From NCBI RefSeq assembly GCF_029320955.1, contig NZ_CP119757.1, forward strand, positions 1,984,001 through 2,048,000: DNA of 64,000 nt, given 5' to 3'. This document shows positions 8,615 through 17,659 of the stretch, one piece after another; the first letter of the stretch is position 1, and each line of letters starts with the position of its first letter. A program made the position numbers and the translations under genes. Under the pieces are notes generated by a model, which was given only the letters and a program-made list of their open reading frames with translations, was not told where the DNA came from and searched no databases. Source of the DNA: Flavobacterium sp. YJ01. Its GTDB lineage: Bacteria > Bacteroidota > Bacteroidia > Flavobacteriales > Flavobacteriaceae.

Positions 8615-9079
8615 ATGAGAACCTTAGACCAATGGTTTGCAGAATATGCTGTGAGCCACCAAAACCCAAAAAACAAAGCCATACACTACATTTGTGTACC
8701 AGCAATTTTCTTTTCGATTGTAGGATTGTTAATGAGTATTCCGAGTTCGATAATTTCAAATACGTTAAAACTAAATGCGCCAATTATCGAAAATTGGGCT
8801 TTTATCGTTTTGCTTTTTGTTCTTATTTTCTATATCAGATTATCAATTGCAATGGCCATAAAAATTGCTATTTTTTCTATGCTTTGTTTGGTTATAAATT
8901 ACTACATCGGACAATTTGTTCCGTTATGGGCTTTCTCAATTGGCGTATTTGTTATTGCCTGGATCGGACAATTTTACGGGCATAATATTGAAGGTAAAAA
9001 ACCATCTTTTCTTAAAGATTTACAGTTTTTATTAATTGGACCTGCTTGGGTTGTAGAGAATTTGTTTTCTAGAAAATAG
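8615..9079 (+). CDS. Mpo1-like (DUF962) membrane protein
   Basis: 154-residue polytopic protein with about four hydrophobic segments. It shows the DUF962/Mpo1 hallmarks: HQNPKNKAIHYICVP near the N-terminus and FYGHNIEGKKPS near the C-terminus. Yeast Mpo1 is an iron-dependent dioxygenase in the alpha-oxidation of 2-hydroxy fatty acids, and the conserved histidines here are the likely metal ligands; activity in this bacterium is inference, although Flavobacteria make hydroxylated sphingolipid-type lipids. The next gene starts 8 bases after its stop, suggesting a two-gene transcript. Confidence 0.85.
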   Translation: MRTLDQWFAEYAVSHQNPKNKAIHYICVPAIFFSIVGLLMSIPSSIISNTLKLNAPIIENWAFIVLLFVLIFYIRLSIAMAIKIAIFSMLCLVINYYIGQFVPLWAFSIGVFVIAWIGQFYGHNIEGKKPSFLKDLQFLLIGPAWVVENLFSRK

Positions 9080-9086
9080 ATTTAAA

Positions 9087-9953
9087 ATGAAAGCGGAAAA
9101 AACAAGTAGAACGGCACAATATATGGCGTTCTTTCGTGCATTGGAAACACAACGTAAAGAAAGATTGTTTTCAGATCCTTATGCCATCCATTTTATAGAT
9201 TCAAAATTAAGACTTGCAACTCAATTATATAAATTTCCAATTGTCGCAAAATATATTGACAATATTATCCAAAAAAAGATTCCAGGAGCTTTGTCTTCTG
9301 GAATTGCAAGAACAAAATATATTGATGATTTGCTTAAAAATGCAGTTTCAAACGGTGTAAAACAAGTTATAATTTTAGGTGCGGGTTTTGATACGAGAGC
9401 CGTTCGTCTTGATTTTCTAAAAAATGTTCCTGTAATAGAAATTGATCATCCGAATACATCAAATTTCAAAGCTGAAGTTTATAAAAACAGGATTGGGAAA
9501 ATTCCTCAAAACATACGTTTTCTTCAAATTGATTTTAACAACCAAAATCTAGAACAATTGGCACTGGAGAGTAATTTAGACTTTTCTAAACCAACTGCCA
9601 TAATTTGGGAAGGTGTAACAAATTATCTAACCGAAGATGCTGTAAAAAACACTTTTTCTTTTATTTCAAAATTCGCTGTAAACAGTCATATTATTTTTAC
9701 TTACATACATAAAAATATTCTCTTGAATCCAGAATCTTTTTTGGGCTGTAAAAAACTTCTGGAAGATCTTGAAAACCTTGAAGAACATTGGACATTTGGC
9801 TTTCTTCCCGAAGAACTTCAAAATTATTTAAAGCAGTTTGATATTGAACTTTTAGAAGATTTGGGCGCCAATGAATATCGTGAAAAATTTCTCAAAAAAC
9901 GATCTGAAAAAGGTTATGAATTTTACAGAACTGCGATTGGTGTAAAAAAGTAA
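9087..9953 (+). CDS. class I SAM-dependent methyltransferase (LCMT/TIGR00027 family)
   Basis: 288 residues, cytoplasmic. The N-terminus (TSRTAQYMAFFRALET, then DPYA) and the SAM-binding motif ILGAGFDTRAVRL identify the leucine-carboxyl-methyltransferase-like family. The motif IEIDHP and the later IWEGVTNYL fit the family's acidic and catalytic-loop motifs. In bacteria these enzymes O-methylate small acids or unknown substrates. Gene spacing (8 bases) suggests co-transcription with the Mpo1-like gene. Substrate not predictable. Confidence 0.88.
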   Translation: MKAEKTSRTAQYMAFFRALETQRKERLFSDPYAIHFIDSKLRLATQLYKFPIVAKYIDNIIQKKIPGALSSGIARTKYIDDLLKNAVSNGVKQVIILGAGFDTRAVRLDFLKNVPVIEIDHPNTSNFKAEVYKNRIGKIPQNIRFLQIDFNNQNLEQLALESNLDFSKPTAIIWEGVTNYLTEDAVKNTFSFISKFAVNSHIIFTYIHKNILLNPESFLGCKKLLEDLENLEEHWTFGFLPEELQNYLKQFDIELLEDLGANEYREKFLKKRSEKGYEFYRTAIGVKK

Positions 9954-10109
9954 ACCATTTAAAAAGATATACTTTCGATATAAAAATTTCAAAATAATTT
10001 TGTGTTTTTTGCTAATATTTTCTTAATAAAAAAACAACGGATGATATAATATTTACTTTTACAATTCGTTAAACAATTAAGAAATAAACAAATAAAAAAC
10101 CACAAAAAG

Positions 10110-11954
10110 ATGAAAAAAATCTACCTTTTGTTATTCTTTGCCGTTGTTAGCAATCTATTTTCTCAAAACGGAAAAATCTATCTAAAAAACTCAAAATTCA
10201 ACATTGGCAAACCCAATACGTATGTTTACGAACCTCCGAAAGGTCTTGTAATAGAAGAAAACGCTAAAGCAAATTTTCTCTACATTACGCCTACTGATTT
10301 TTCTTCTGACATAAGTCCGCTGAAAAAAAGTGGAAAACGTTATGAGTTTACCGCAAAAGTTCCTGATTCTGTCAGAGTAATTCTAGTAACAATAAACGAT
10401 TCACAAAAAATTGCAGACAGCAATAATGAAAAAGGTTATTCTGTACTTTTAAAAACACAAAATGATACTGAATTAGGAAAAAGTCTGATAAACGAAATAT
10501 ATGTTAGAAGCAATGGAGGTTACTTTTTTAGACTAAAATCAGATCCAAAAAGAGAAGATTTAATTGCTGAATATGATGCCATATTCGCAAAATATCCGAA
10601 ATTAAGAGATGATATCGTTTCTTTAGAATATTTATACACTAAAAAGTCTCTCAACAGAGAACAAGGAGAAAAAGACCTTCTATCTTTTGCCGATAAATGT
10701 GTACAAAAAAATACTGAAGAATATTTGACTGCTGCTTATAATATCTATAGTTCTAATAATGATACGCAAGATAAAGCTGTAAAATTGAGAAAAGAAATTT
10801 CAGAAAAGTATCCTGCAAATAGAATTGATGCAATGGATTTTATTCGAAAATTCTATGATCAGCCTAATAAAACAGAAGCTTCTATTTTAGAAAGCCTTAC
10901 TACTTTTAAAACAAAATATTCTAACGATACTTCTAAGAGGTCAATAAGCTATTTTTATTCTACTTTGGTGCCTATATACCTAGACAAAGGAGAATTGGAT
11001 AAGGCTATAGCCTGCGAACCTTATTTAAATCTTCCAGAAGACTCATACAATAATTTTGCTTGGGGCCAATCTGGCGGTGATCTAACAATGCCAGTAAAAG
11101 ATATTGATTTTGCTACAAAAGTTTCTAAACGATCATTAGACATTCTTGAAGCAAAACGAAAAGAATGTTACACTCCTGATTATAATGGCAAATTCAATAT
11201 GTTTGCTGATACTTATGCGCTCCTGCTTTATAAACAAGGCAAATATGAAGAAGCTTTTAAATACCAAAGCGGAGTTAAAGCACTAAACGGATTGGATGAT
11301 GGCGGAAAAGAACGCTATTTAGCAATGTTGGATAAAGTAAAAAGTAAAGATGAAGTAAAAGCTTATATTGAAGACGAAATTGGTAAAGGCAATACATCAC
11401 CTGCATTTCTTTCTAAACTTAAAGAAATTTACATTGAAAAGAAATTGCCTATGGCCGAATTTGATGCCATTCAGCAGAAAACAGATTTATTAGCAAAAGA
11501 AAACAAGAGCAAAGATCTTCTTTCAAAATTTGGAACCGCAACTGCTTACGATTTTACTCTTAAAAATATGGAAGGAAAAGAAATTAAACTTTCAGATTAT
11601 AAAGGCAAAATTGTTGTCCTTGATTTTTGGGCTACTTGGTGCGGGCCATGCAAAGCATCTTTTCCTAAAATGCAGGATTTAGTTACCAAATATAAAGGAA
11701 AAGACGTCGCTTTCTTATTTGTAAATACTTGGGAAAATGGCAAAGAAGACGAAATATTTAAAAAAGTGACAGGCTATATCACCGAGAAAAAATTTGACTT
11801 TAATGTTATTTTTGATTCTAAACAAGAAGTGGTCACAAATTATAAGATTGAAGCTATTCCAACACGTATTGTAATTGATAAAAATGGAAGTATTCTAGCT
11901 TATGATAACTCAAATACTAATATAGCTGAGCTTATTGAAGAGCAATTAAAATAA
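10110..11954 (+). CDS. secreted TlpA-type thioredoxin-fold protein with helical-repeat region
   Basis: 614 residues with a Sec signal peptide (MKKIYLLLFFAVVSNLFSQ). The first ~120 residues look like a beta domain, residues ~140-470 are helical and TPR-like, and the C-terminal ~145 residues form a TlpA/AhpC-TSA thioredoxin domain. W510-C511-G512-P513-C514 is the redox motif and AIPTRIVI supplies the cis-proline. Such Bacteroidota proteins reside in the periplasm or outer envelope and reduce or exchange disulfides. A 156-base AT-rich spacer precedes the gene. Domain call is firm; partner unknown. Confidence 0.9.
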   Translation: MKKIYLLLFFAVVSNLFSQNGKIYLKNSKFNIGKPNTYVYEPPKGLVIEENAKANFLYITPTDFSSDISPLKKSGKRYEFTAKVPDSVRVILVTINDSQKIADSNNEKGYSVLLKTQNDTELGKSLINEIYVRSNGGYFFRLKSDPKREDLIAEYDAIFAKYPKLRDDIVSLEYLYTKKSLNREQGEKDLLSFADKCVQKNTEEYLTAAYNIYSSNNDTQDKAVKLRKEISEKYPANRIDAMDFIRKFYDQPNKTEASILESLTTFKTKYSNDTSKRSISYFYSTLVPIYLDKGELDKAIACEPYLNLPEDSYNNFAWGQSGGDLTMPVKDIDFATKVSKRSLDILEAKRKECYTPDYNGKFNMFADTYALLLYKQGKYEEAFKYQSGVKALNGLDDGGKERYLAMLDKVKSKDEVKAYIEDEIGKGNTSPAFLSKLKEIYIEKKLPMAEFDAIQQKTDLLAKENKSKDLLSKFGTATAYDFTLKNMEGKEIKLSDYKGKIVVLDFWATWCGPCKASFPKMQDLVTKYKGKDVAFLFVNTWENGKEDEIFKKVTGYITEKKFDFNVIFDSKQEVVTNYKIEAIPTRIVIDKNGSILAYDNSNTNIAELIEEQLK

Positions 11955-12012
11955 GTATTCTCTTATTTATAAAGCAAAAAAAATGTATTTTTGATATACC
12001 TAAAATAAATTT

Positions 12013-12513
12013 ATGATACAGCTTATCTGGGGAATATTAAACATTACGGCATTTTTTGGATTTATCGCTTTTTGCATAAAAAAAGCAGTTGAAATTCGCC
12101 AGAAAATGGGACTTTTTGTTGCTGTTCTTTTTTCATTTTTTGCTTTGTCTTTTATTACAAAACCGGGCAATAGCTCAGAGTATAAAAAATTTGAGTTTGA
12201 AAATAAGAAAGTAAGCCAAAAAATAAATCGTAACACGCATTTCTCAGAGATTACTCTAGAAGACGATTTGGCAACAAAAATACAGTTGGGTGTTCTTCAT
12301 GATGATGAAAATGCAATTTCAGCAGTGGTTACCAGAAGTGGCTTTGTTAGCGGTACAGAATGGCAGACTCATAATATCTTTGTAAATAAATTGGAAAAAA
12401 AAGATAGCTATCAATATTCAGTCACAGGTACTAGAAAATGGAAAATTCTAGGCATTGAGTTATATTCAGAATTTAAACAATATAGAGGAATGAAAGAATT
12501 TAAACCTAAATAG
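12013..12513 (+). CDS. membrane-anchored hypothetical protein
   Basis: 166 residues. Two hydrophobic helices (residues ~3-22 and ~32-48) are followed by a soluble domain of about 115 residues rich in beta strands, ending with KILGIELYSEFKQY. No family recognised. Upstream TATTTTTG around 11985-11992 could be a -7 element. A hairpin terminator follows at 12542. The antisense frame over 12000-12236 is a shadow. Confidence 0.7.
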   Translation: MIQLIWGILNITAFFGFIAFCIKKAVEIRQKMGLFVAVLFSFFALSFITKPGNSSEYKKFEFENKKVSQKINRNTHFSEITLEDDLATKIQLGVLHDDENAISAVVTRSGFVSGTEWQTHNIFVNKLEKKDSYQYSVTGTRKWKILGIELYSEFKQYRGMKEFKPK

Positions 12514-12541
12514 ATTTTATATTTTCCTTCAAACAGATTCT

Positions 12542-12581
12542 AAAAGGACAAAGAAGAATTCTATCTTTTTTGTCCTTTTTT
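12542..12581 (+). terminator. intrinsic terminator
   Basis: AAAAGGACAAA pairs with TTTTTGTCCTTTT and ends in a T-run, 28 bases after the preceding stop. Confidence 0.65.
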
Positions 12582-12640
12582 AACATAAACCTATCTCTTT
12601 TAAAGCTAAAATCATTATCAATACATATTAATTAAAATAA

Positions 12641-13501
12641 ATGAGAAAACTTATTACTTTATTAGCCATAATCATTTTATTTTCTGCCTGCAAAAAATCT
12701 GAAAATACAACTGTTTCAAATTCGTCAGAAATAAAAAACGATAGTATTTCTGCCGATCATTCTGCATCTGAAGTGATTTCAGATTCTGGATCACTTTTGG
12801 ATTTATTCACTAAAAAGAAAGACGAAATTGTGTTAAAATTAAAATCTATTTCTGCTGAAGAAGCTAATACTTTATATGAAAAATATCATGAAGAAAATGG
12901 TTATTTACTACATAAAATAGACGAAAAAGAAGATCGTTTACTGCAAAATTTTTACAGCGAAAAAGATGCCGATAAAAAAGAAATCAAGTCTTTAAATGAT
13001 AAACTCTTAAAACATCAATTGCAATTTGATGAATTAGGAGAAGGTATTGTTGAAATTACCACAAAACCAGATTTTTATTATTCGCTTTTTAAAAACTATG
13101 TGACTCGAGATTACAAAGAATATTTGCTTTTGCAAAGCGAAGAAAACAAACAGCCTTATTCTGCAGATGCCGGACTTATTATTTCTTTTAAAGATTTAGG
13201 AGATCGCGTAGTTTCATGGGAAAATTTTATGAATAAATATCCAAATTCAAAATTAATGAAATCTGTAAAAGATGAGTACAAAATGTATCAGTTAGATTAT
13301 TTAATCGGAGAAGATAATACCCCAACTTATGAAAGAGCGACAGACGAAAAGTACATTTATCCAGAAAATATTGAGGAGTTTAACCGTTTTCTAAAAAAAT
13401 ACCCAAACAGCCCGACTGTGCCTTTAATTCATACTTTTATGGAAAATTTTAAAAACGAAAATATTGCAGAAATGCTGCGTGGAGCACAAGACAAATTATA
13501 A
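12641..13501 (+). CDS. lipoprotein, unknown function
   Basis: 286 residues with a lipoprotein signal (LLAIIILFSAC, acylated Cys17), followed by a Ser/Asp-rich linker typical of surface or periplasmic lipoproteins. The mature part is charged and helical (residues ~55-140), then has two YPNS motifs (NKYPNSKLMKSV and KKYPNSPTVPL) that suggest tetratricopeptide-like repeats. No enzyme motif seen. It is followed at 53 bases by a two-helix membrane protein. Confidence 0.75.
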   Translation: MRKLITLLAIIILFSACKKSENTTVSNSSEIKNDSISADHSASEVISDSGSLLDLFTKKKDEIVLKLKSISAEEANTLYEKYHEENGYLLHKIDEKEDRLLQNFYSEKDADKKEIKSLNDKLLKHQLQFDELGEGIVEITTKPDFYYSLFKNYVTRDYKEYLLLQSEENKQPYSADAGLIISFKDLGDRVVSWENFMNKYPNSKLMKSVKDEYKMYQLDYLIGEDNTPTYERATDEKYIYPENIEEFNRFLKKYPNSPTVPLIHTFMENFKNENIAEMLRGAQDKL

Positions 13502-13553
13502 ATTTAATATAACGATTTTCAAAATCCTTTAATTCTATAAAAACATCTATAAC

Positions 13554-13748
13554 ATGGAGAATAAAAATAATGTACCAGTATTTACTTTTAGTATTGTAGC
13601 AATCATTTTAGGCGTAGTGCTATATAAACAATTCGATTTTAATACGTTAACATTCGAAAAACCGGCATTGGCAATTGTTTATATTATAGTTTTTGTATTT
13701 TCAATTTTTGTTTTAATTAAAAACTTCACAAAAAGAGCTAAAAAATAA
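13554..13748 (+). CDS. small two-helix membrane protein
   Basis: 64 residues with hydrophobic segments at ~9-25 and ~39-56 and a basic C-terminus (NFTKRAKK). No family recognised. Being small and AT-rich it could be spurious, but the amphipathic pattern and the basic end look like a real membrane protein. It follows the lipoprotein gene in the same direction. Confidence 0.55.
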   Translation: MENKNNVPVFTFSIVAIILGVVLYKQFDFNTLTFEKPALAIVYIIVFVFSIFVLIKNFTKRAKK

Positions 13749-13850
13749 CACTGTTTTTTTACAAAAGCAGCTCAAGCAGTTTGTTATTTGAAGTTATATA
13801 AAGTCAGAAAAGGCATAAATCTAAATTTATAAAAAACAAAACTAGAAATT

Positions 13851-14444
13851 ATGAGAAAAATAATTGTTTTGTCAATGATTTCATTAGATGGCGTAATGCA
13901 AGCTCCAGGTGGTCCAGAAGAAGACACATCTGACGGTTTTAAATTTGGAGGCTGGACTGTGCCTTACGGCGACAAAGCTTATGATGATGCCGTTCAAAAA
14001 GAATTAAAACCCGCAGATTATCTTTTAGGCAGAAAAACATTTGAAATCTGGGAAAATTATTGGCCTGAACATTCTGAATTTTGGCCTGAAATTAATAACG
14101 GAAATAAATATGTTCTCTCTAAAACCAGAAAAAAATCAGATTGGAAAAATTCTATTTTCATAGAAAGTCTTGCTGAAATAGAGAAATTGAAAGATTCTGA
14201 TGGTTTAGATATTCACGTTTGGGGCAGTAGCGAACTCATTCATTTATTATTAAAAAATAATTTAGTTGACGAACTTCGCTTAAAAATTCATCCTTTGTTA
14301 CTTGGAAAAGGAAAAAAGCTTTTTGATGATAAAGCTGATCCGTCTGCATTTTCTTTAATTGAAAGCACTGTCACCACAACTGGAGTAATTTTAGCTAATT
14401 ATATCCGAAATGGGGAAATTAAAACTGGAAATGCGATAATCTAA
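13851..14444 (+). CDS. dihydrofolate reductase family (RibD C-terminal-like) protein
   Basis: 197 residues. MRKIIVLSMISLDGVMQAPGG, then YLLGRKTFEIWENYWPEH, WGSSELIHLLL and LLLGKGKKLF are the typical motifs of the RibD_C/YwjB-like family, which binds NADPH but usually is not a housekeeping DHFR. Substrate unknown. The next gene begins six bases after the stop, so the two may be co-transcribed. Confidence 0.9.
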   Translation: MRKIIVLSMISLDGVMQAPGGPEEDTSDGFKFGGWTVPYGDKAYDDAVQKELKPADYLLGRKTFEIWENYWPEHSEFWPEINNGNKYVLSKTRKKSDWKNSIFIESLAEIEKLKDSDGLDIHVWGSSELIHLLLKNNLVDELRLKIHPLLLGKGKKLFDDKADPSAFSLIESTVTTTGVILANYIRNGEIKTGNAII

Positions 14445-14449
14445 TATAT

Positions 14450-15559
14450 ATGAAGAAAAATACCTTAACATTCATTTTAATCTTTTTCAGCTTAGTGATT
14501 CTCGCTCAGGATAAAGTAACAAATGAACTGAAAAACTTATCAGACACTCAGCAATTTGACAAAATAATTAGTCAATACACTTCTGAATATAAAGATTTAT
14601 CAGCAAAATCCCTCTATTATATTGGACTTGCTTATTATATGAAAGAAGACGATGCAAATTGTATTAAATTCATGGATTTATCTATAAATAAAGACAGCAA
14701 AGATCCTGCGCCCGCTTATATAAAAGCTTCTACATTAAACTATATGGGTAAATACAATGAAGCTATAACTTATTTTCAAAACGCAATCAATTTAAATCCA
14801 AATGATGCAGAATCTTATAGTGGACTTGGGGATTCTTATTATCAAATCAAAGAGATTAATTTATCACTTGAAAATTATAAGAAAGCAACACTCCAAAAGG
14901 AATGTCCAAACAGACCTTATTTGATGTTAGCTCAAATTTATTACGAACAAAAAGAAAATGATAAAGCACTAGAAGCATATTATACAGCGAAATCAAAAAT
15001 CTCAAAAGAGTCTGATTCATACATAAATGTCTTATTTAACATTGGACTTTTAGAATCTTTAAAAGGAAATTACGAAAAAGCAGAGCCCGTTTTTATGGAA
15101 CTTATTCAATTAGATCCCACTGATTATCACTCCTATGCAAAACTCATTCAAATTTATTATCATAAAAAAGAATATGAAAAAGCAAAACCTTACAAAGATA
15201 AGCTCTATGAGGCGTATGCAAAGGGAGAATTAAAAGACAATTTAAAAGATATGTTTTGTTATGACCAATTTAAATGGAATGGCTATCAGGTTCAAGCATT
15301 TGAACGCTACGAAAATAAAAACAAAGGAAATATTTATAACAAACATGTCTTTTATTTAATTGACAATTCAGGTCAAATTATCTTGAGAGTACAAACCGAG
15401 TTTTCACCAGTTTCTATCGAATTGGGCGGGACAAAATATCTCCTTTGCGCCAGTAAAGGGAACACACATTACAACTCAGGAATAGGATTTAATGATGACT
15501 TAAATTATAGTGACTTAAAAACGGAAGCTATTAAACTCTTTGAAAAATATAGTAAGTAA
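14450..15559 (+). CDS. secreted tetratricopeptide-repeat protein
   Basis: 369 residues with a signal peptide (MKKNTLTFILIFFSLVILAQ). TPR units run from about residue 45 to 260 (for example GKYNEAITYFQNAINLNPND and GNYEKAEPVFMELIQLDPTD). The C-terminal ~100 residues are a non-TPR beta-rich part ending LFEKYSK with two cysteines, unrecognised. Probably periplasmic scaffold; partners not evident. A strong hairpin lies 55 bases downstream. Confidence 0.85.
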   Translation: MKKNTLTFILIFFSLVILAQDKVTNELKNLSDTQQFDKIISQYTSEYKDLSAKSLYYIGLAYYMKEDDANCIKFMDLSINKDSKDPAPAYIKASTLNYMGKYNEAITYFQNAINLNPNDAESYSGLGDSYYQIKEINLSLENYKKATLQKECPNRPYLMLAQIYYEQKENDKALEAYYTAKSKISKESDSYINVLFNIGLLESLKGNYEKAEPVFMELIQLDPTDYHSYAKLIQIYYHKKEYEKAKPYKDKLYEAYAKGELKDNLKDMFCYDQFKWNGYQVQAFERYENKNKGNIYNKHVFYLIDNSGQIILRVQTEFSPVSIELGGTKYLLCASKGNTHYNSGIGFNDDLNYSDLKTEAIKLFEKYSK

Positions 15560-15613
15560 AGTTATTTCATTTGTTTTAATATTCTCAAGAAACATACAGG
15601 AATTATATAAATC

Positions 15614-15651
15614 AAAAAGCGCAAGCCTTATTTTATTGGCTTGCGCTTTTT
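15614..15651. terminator. strong bidirectional hairpin terminator
   Basis: Perfect 14-base stem AAAAAGCGCAAGCC / GGCTTGCGCTTTTT around a 10-base loop. Confidence 0.85.
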
Positions 15652-15659
15652 GTAATGTG

Positions 15660-15700
15660 ACCTTGACGGTGCAGAATTCGAACCATTTACGAGAAGATTT
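15660..15700 (-). other. possible tRNA 3'-end relic
   Basis: On the minus strand GGTTCGAATTCTGCACCG resembles a T-loop followed by an acceptor-like GTCAAGGTCAC. The T-stem does not pair and no 5' half is found, so this is at most a decayed or partial tRNA, perhaps an old integration scar. Confidence 0.25.
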
Positions 15701-15753
15701 AAAAATATTGAATAATGTTTATTAGTTTTATCTTTTAAAAATAATCATATTTT

Positions 15754-16671
15754 ATGAAAAGACAATACGTAATATATTTTGTTATTTTGTTTTTTGCAAT
15801 TGGTTGTAAAAAGAACGCAATCGACAAACTGGAAGTTAAAAAAGACACTTTAAAAAGTACAGCTGATATAGTAAAAACCATAGGTGATACAACTGCTAAA
15901 CTTTCAAAAAAGGAAAATAGATATGTTAATAATATTACTGATATTTCAAAAGACTCAGTTATTGCCTGTAGGTATTTTGAATTAATGTATTCGACAAATG
16001 GCGCAAAAACTTGGAAAAATATTAAAACATCATTGATTTTTAAAGATATAACTTTTACTGATAAAAAGGTTCTTGTTGGAATTGATAGTTGGATGGGAAT
16101 TCACGAATCGGATTATTCACGAATACATATTTCAAAAGATTTTGGAAATTCTTGGGAAACAATAACTTTTGATACTAGAAAATTTTTTCCAATGGAAGTA
16201 ATTTCAAGTCCAAAGGAACAGCTTTATGTTCGTACAGCTGAAAATAAGGTCTATAAATTTCAAGGGACTGATTATAAGAAAGACTGGGTATATGTAAAAA
16301 CGATACCAGAAGCGGAATATACAAGAGATGTAGTTGATTATCCATATGGAATAAATGATGAAAGTGATAGCATGAAGCTTTATAAAAAAAGTAAGAATAA
16401 AACGGACACGTTGGTTTACTTAGATTTATGCAGTGAAGCTAGAGAAATAGTTCAAAAAGATAAAGTGGTACATATTTCAGGAACTGGAACAGATAAAAAA
16501 ACGGGTAAACAATATGGGTATTATGGGCAGTTAATAGATGATAAAACATTGAAACAATATAAATTTCCAGGTTGGTTTACAAATATTAAAAAAACCAAAT
16601 TTAATGTATATATCATGTGTGAAGATGGGTTGTATATCGTAAAAGATGGAAAAATAAAACAGTTGTACTAA
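15754..16671 (+). CDS. lipoprotein with BNR/sialidase-like repeats
   Basis: 305 residues with lipoprotein signal (LFFAIGC, Cys18). Repeats of the Asp-box type are visible: SRIHISKDFGNSWETITF and STNGAKTWKNIKT match S-x-D/N-x-G-x-x-W. This suggests a beta-propeller similar to exo-alpha-sialidase or photosystem assembly factor folds, but no catalytic residues can be assigned. Located in the envelope. It precedes the tRNA-Arg/yqeY region and is the last plus-strand gene before the dcw block. Confidence 0.75.
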   Translation: MKRQYVIYFVILFFAIGCKKNAIDKLEVKKDTLKSTADIVKTIGDTTAKLSKKENRYVNNITDISKDSVIACRYFELMYSTNGAKTWKNIKTSLIFKDITFTDKKVLVGIDSWMGIHESDYSRIHISKDFGNSWETITFDTRKFFPMEVISSPKEQLYVRTAENKVYKFQGTDYKKDWVYVKTIPEAEYTRDVVDYPYGINDESDSMKLYKKSKNKTDTLVYLDLCSEAREIVQKDKVVHISGTGTDKKTGKQYGYYGQLIDDKTLKQYKFPGWFTNIKKTKFNVYIMCEDGLYIVKDGKIKQLY

Positions 16672-16757
16672 GTCTAATAAAAAAATAAGATAACTTTATT
16701 TAGTTCTCTTTATTAAAAAATTGTTCAGTCAACTTATTTTAGGACGAGACAAAACAT

Positions 16758-16792
16758 AAAAAAGCCTATTTCAAAACGAAACAGGCTTTTTT
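16758..16792. terminator. bidirectional hairpin terminator beside tRNA-Arg
   Basis: AAAAAAGCCT / AGGCTTTTTT with an inner TTTC/GAAA extension. It ends three bases before the tRNA 3' end on the minus strand and also follows the lipoprotein gene. Confidence 0.8.
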
Positions 16793-16794
16793 AG

Positions 16795-16868
16795 TGACCC
16801 CGGAGGGGTTCGAACCCCCAACCCTCAGAGCCGAAATCTGATATTCTATCCAGTTGAACTACGAGGTC
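16795..16868 (-). tRNA. tRNA-Arg (anticodon TCG)
   Basis: 74-nt cloverleaf on the minus strand. Acceptor GACCTCG pairs with CGGGGTC, the anticodon loop TTTCGGC (anticodon TCG, codon CGA) sits on stem TCAGA/TCTGA, and the T-loop is TTCGAAC. CCA is not encoded. Discriminator base A. Confidence 0.93.
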
Positions 16869-16880
16869 AGTTTATTTATG

Positions 16881-16937
16881 ATTTTAGATTTTAGATTACT
16901 GATTGGAATATAAAATCTACAGTCTAAAATCTAAAAT
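16881..16937. repeat. TAGATTT-heptad inverted repeat without cargo
   Basis: ATTTTAGATTTTAGATT (16881-16897) faces a 16/17 reverse complement at 16921-16937. The same 17-base arms flank the four-helix-bundle gene at 25779-26250. Confidence 0.6.
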
Positions 16938-16943
16938 TATTAT

Positions 16944-17393
16944 TTACGAAAGTAATTTTTTTACAATTGTAGAAATGGTTTTTCCTTCAGCAGTTCCGCC
17001 TAATTGAGCAGATGCTAATCCCATTACTTTACCCATTGAAGCAATTCCTGAAGCACCTGTTTCAGCAATGATTTTTGCGATTACAGCTTCTACTTCTTCT
17101 TCGCTTAATTGAGCTGGTAAAAACTTCTCGATTACCGCAACCTGAGCCAATTCTGGTTCAGCCAAATCAGGACGGTTTTGTTCTGTAAAGATTCTTGCGC
17201 TTTCTTTACGAGTTTTAACCAGTCTTTGAAGTAATTTAATTTCTTCGTCTTCTGATAAATCTTCTTTAGATCCTGAAGCAGTTGAAGCCAATAACAATTC
17301 AGATTTTACTGCTCTTAAAGCTTCTAAAGCAACAGTATCTTTTGCTTTCATGGCTGTTTTGATCTCGTCCATGATTTGTGTTTGTAAACTCAT
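16944..17393 (-). CDS. yqeY: GatB/YqeY domain protein
   Basis: 149 residues, the usual size for stand-alone YqeY. The sequence MSLQTQIMDEIKTAMKAKDT, LRAVKSELLLA, FLPAQLSEEEVEAVI and MGKVMGL matches the family whose fold is the tRNA-binding tail of GatB and GlnRS. Its exact role is unsettled. In Flavobacteria it follows ftsZ, as here, separated by a terminator and a palindromic repeat, so it probably has its own promoter. Confidence 0.92.
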   Translation of the reverse strand: MSLQTQIMDEIKTAMKAKDTVALEALRAVKSELLLASTASGSKEDLSEDEEIKLLQRLVKTRKESARIFTEQNRPDLAEPELAQVAVIEKFLPAQLSEEEVEAVIAKIIAETGASGIASMGKVMGLASAQLGGTAEGKTISTIVKKLLS

Positions 17394-17474
17394 GTTTATG
17401 TTGTATTTAAAATAAGCAATGCTTATTAATTGATGTATGAACTAGGTGTTTTAATTAAAACAAATATTTCTAGT

Positions 17475-17541
17475 TTGTCAGGCCGAGCGAAGTCGAAGCC
17501 CTTTAAGACAAAAAGCCCTTCGACTTCGCTCAGGGTGACAA
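17475..17541. repeat. palindromic intergenic repeat between ftsZ and yqeY
   Basis: Arms 17475-17504 and 17511-17541 share the perfect core GAGCGAAGTCGAAG / CTTCGACTTCGCTC, of the common TTGTCA...GAGCGAAGTCGAAG interspersed type. Confidence 0.75.
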
Positions 17542-17607
17542 TATTGTTTTTAAAATACTATCTTAAAAGTCAAATTTTTAAATTCTGTGCGAAGATAAAA
17601 AAAATAA

Positions 17608-17633
17608 CCCGAAAATTAAATCCAATTTTCGGG
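17608..17633 (-). terminator. intrinsic terminator of the dcw cluster after ftsZ
   Basis: CCCGAAAATT / AATTTTCGGG perfect stem, followed on the minus strand by TTATTTTTTTT, 27 bases after the ftsZ stop. Confidence 0.85.
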
Positions 17634-17659
17634 CTATCCTAATATTATGATGCTAAAAA

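Noticed and set aside
8632..8985. 117-residue frame overlapping the Mpo1-like gene
   Set aside because: Same-strand alternate frame without family features; the DUF962 reading from 8615 explains the region.
15540..15725. 61-residue frame after the TPR gene
   Set aside because: It overlaps the TPR 3' end and runs through a perfect 14-base terminator stem; no start signal.
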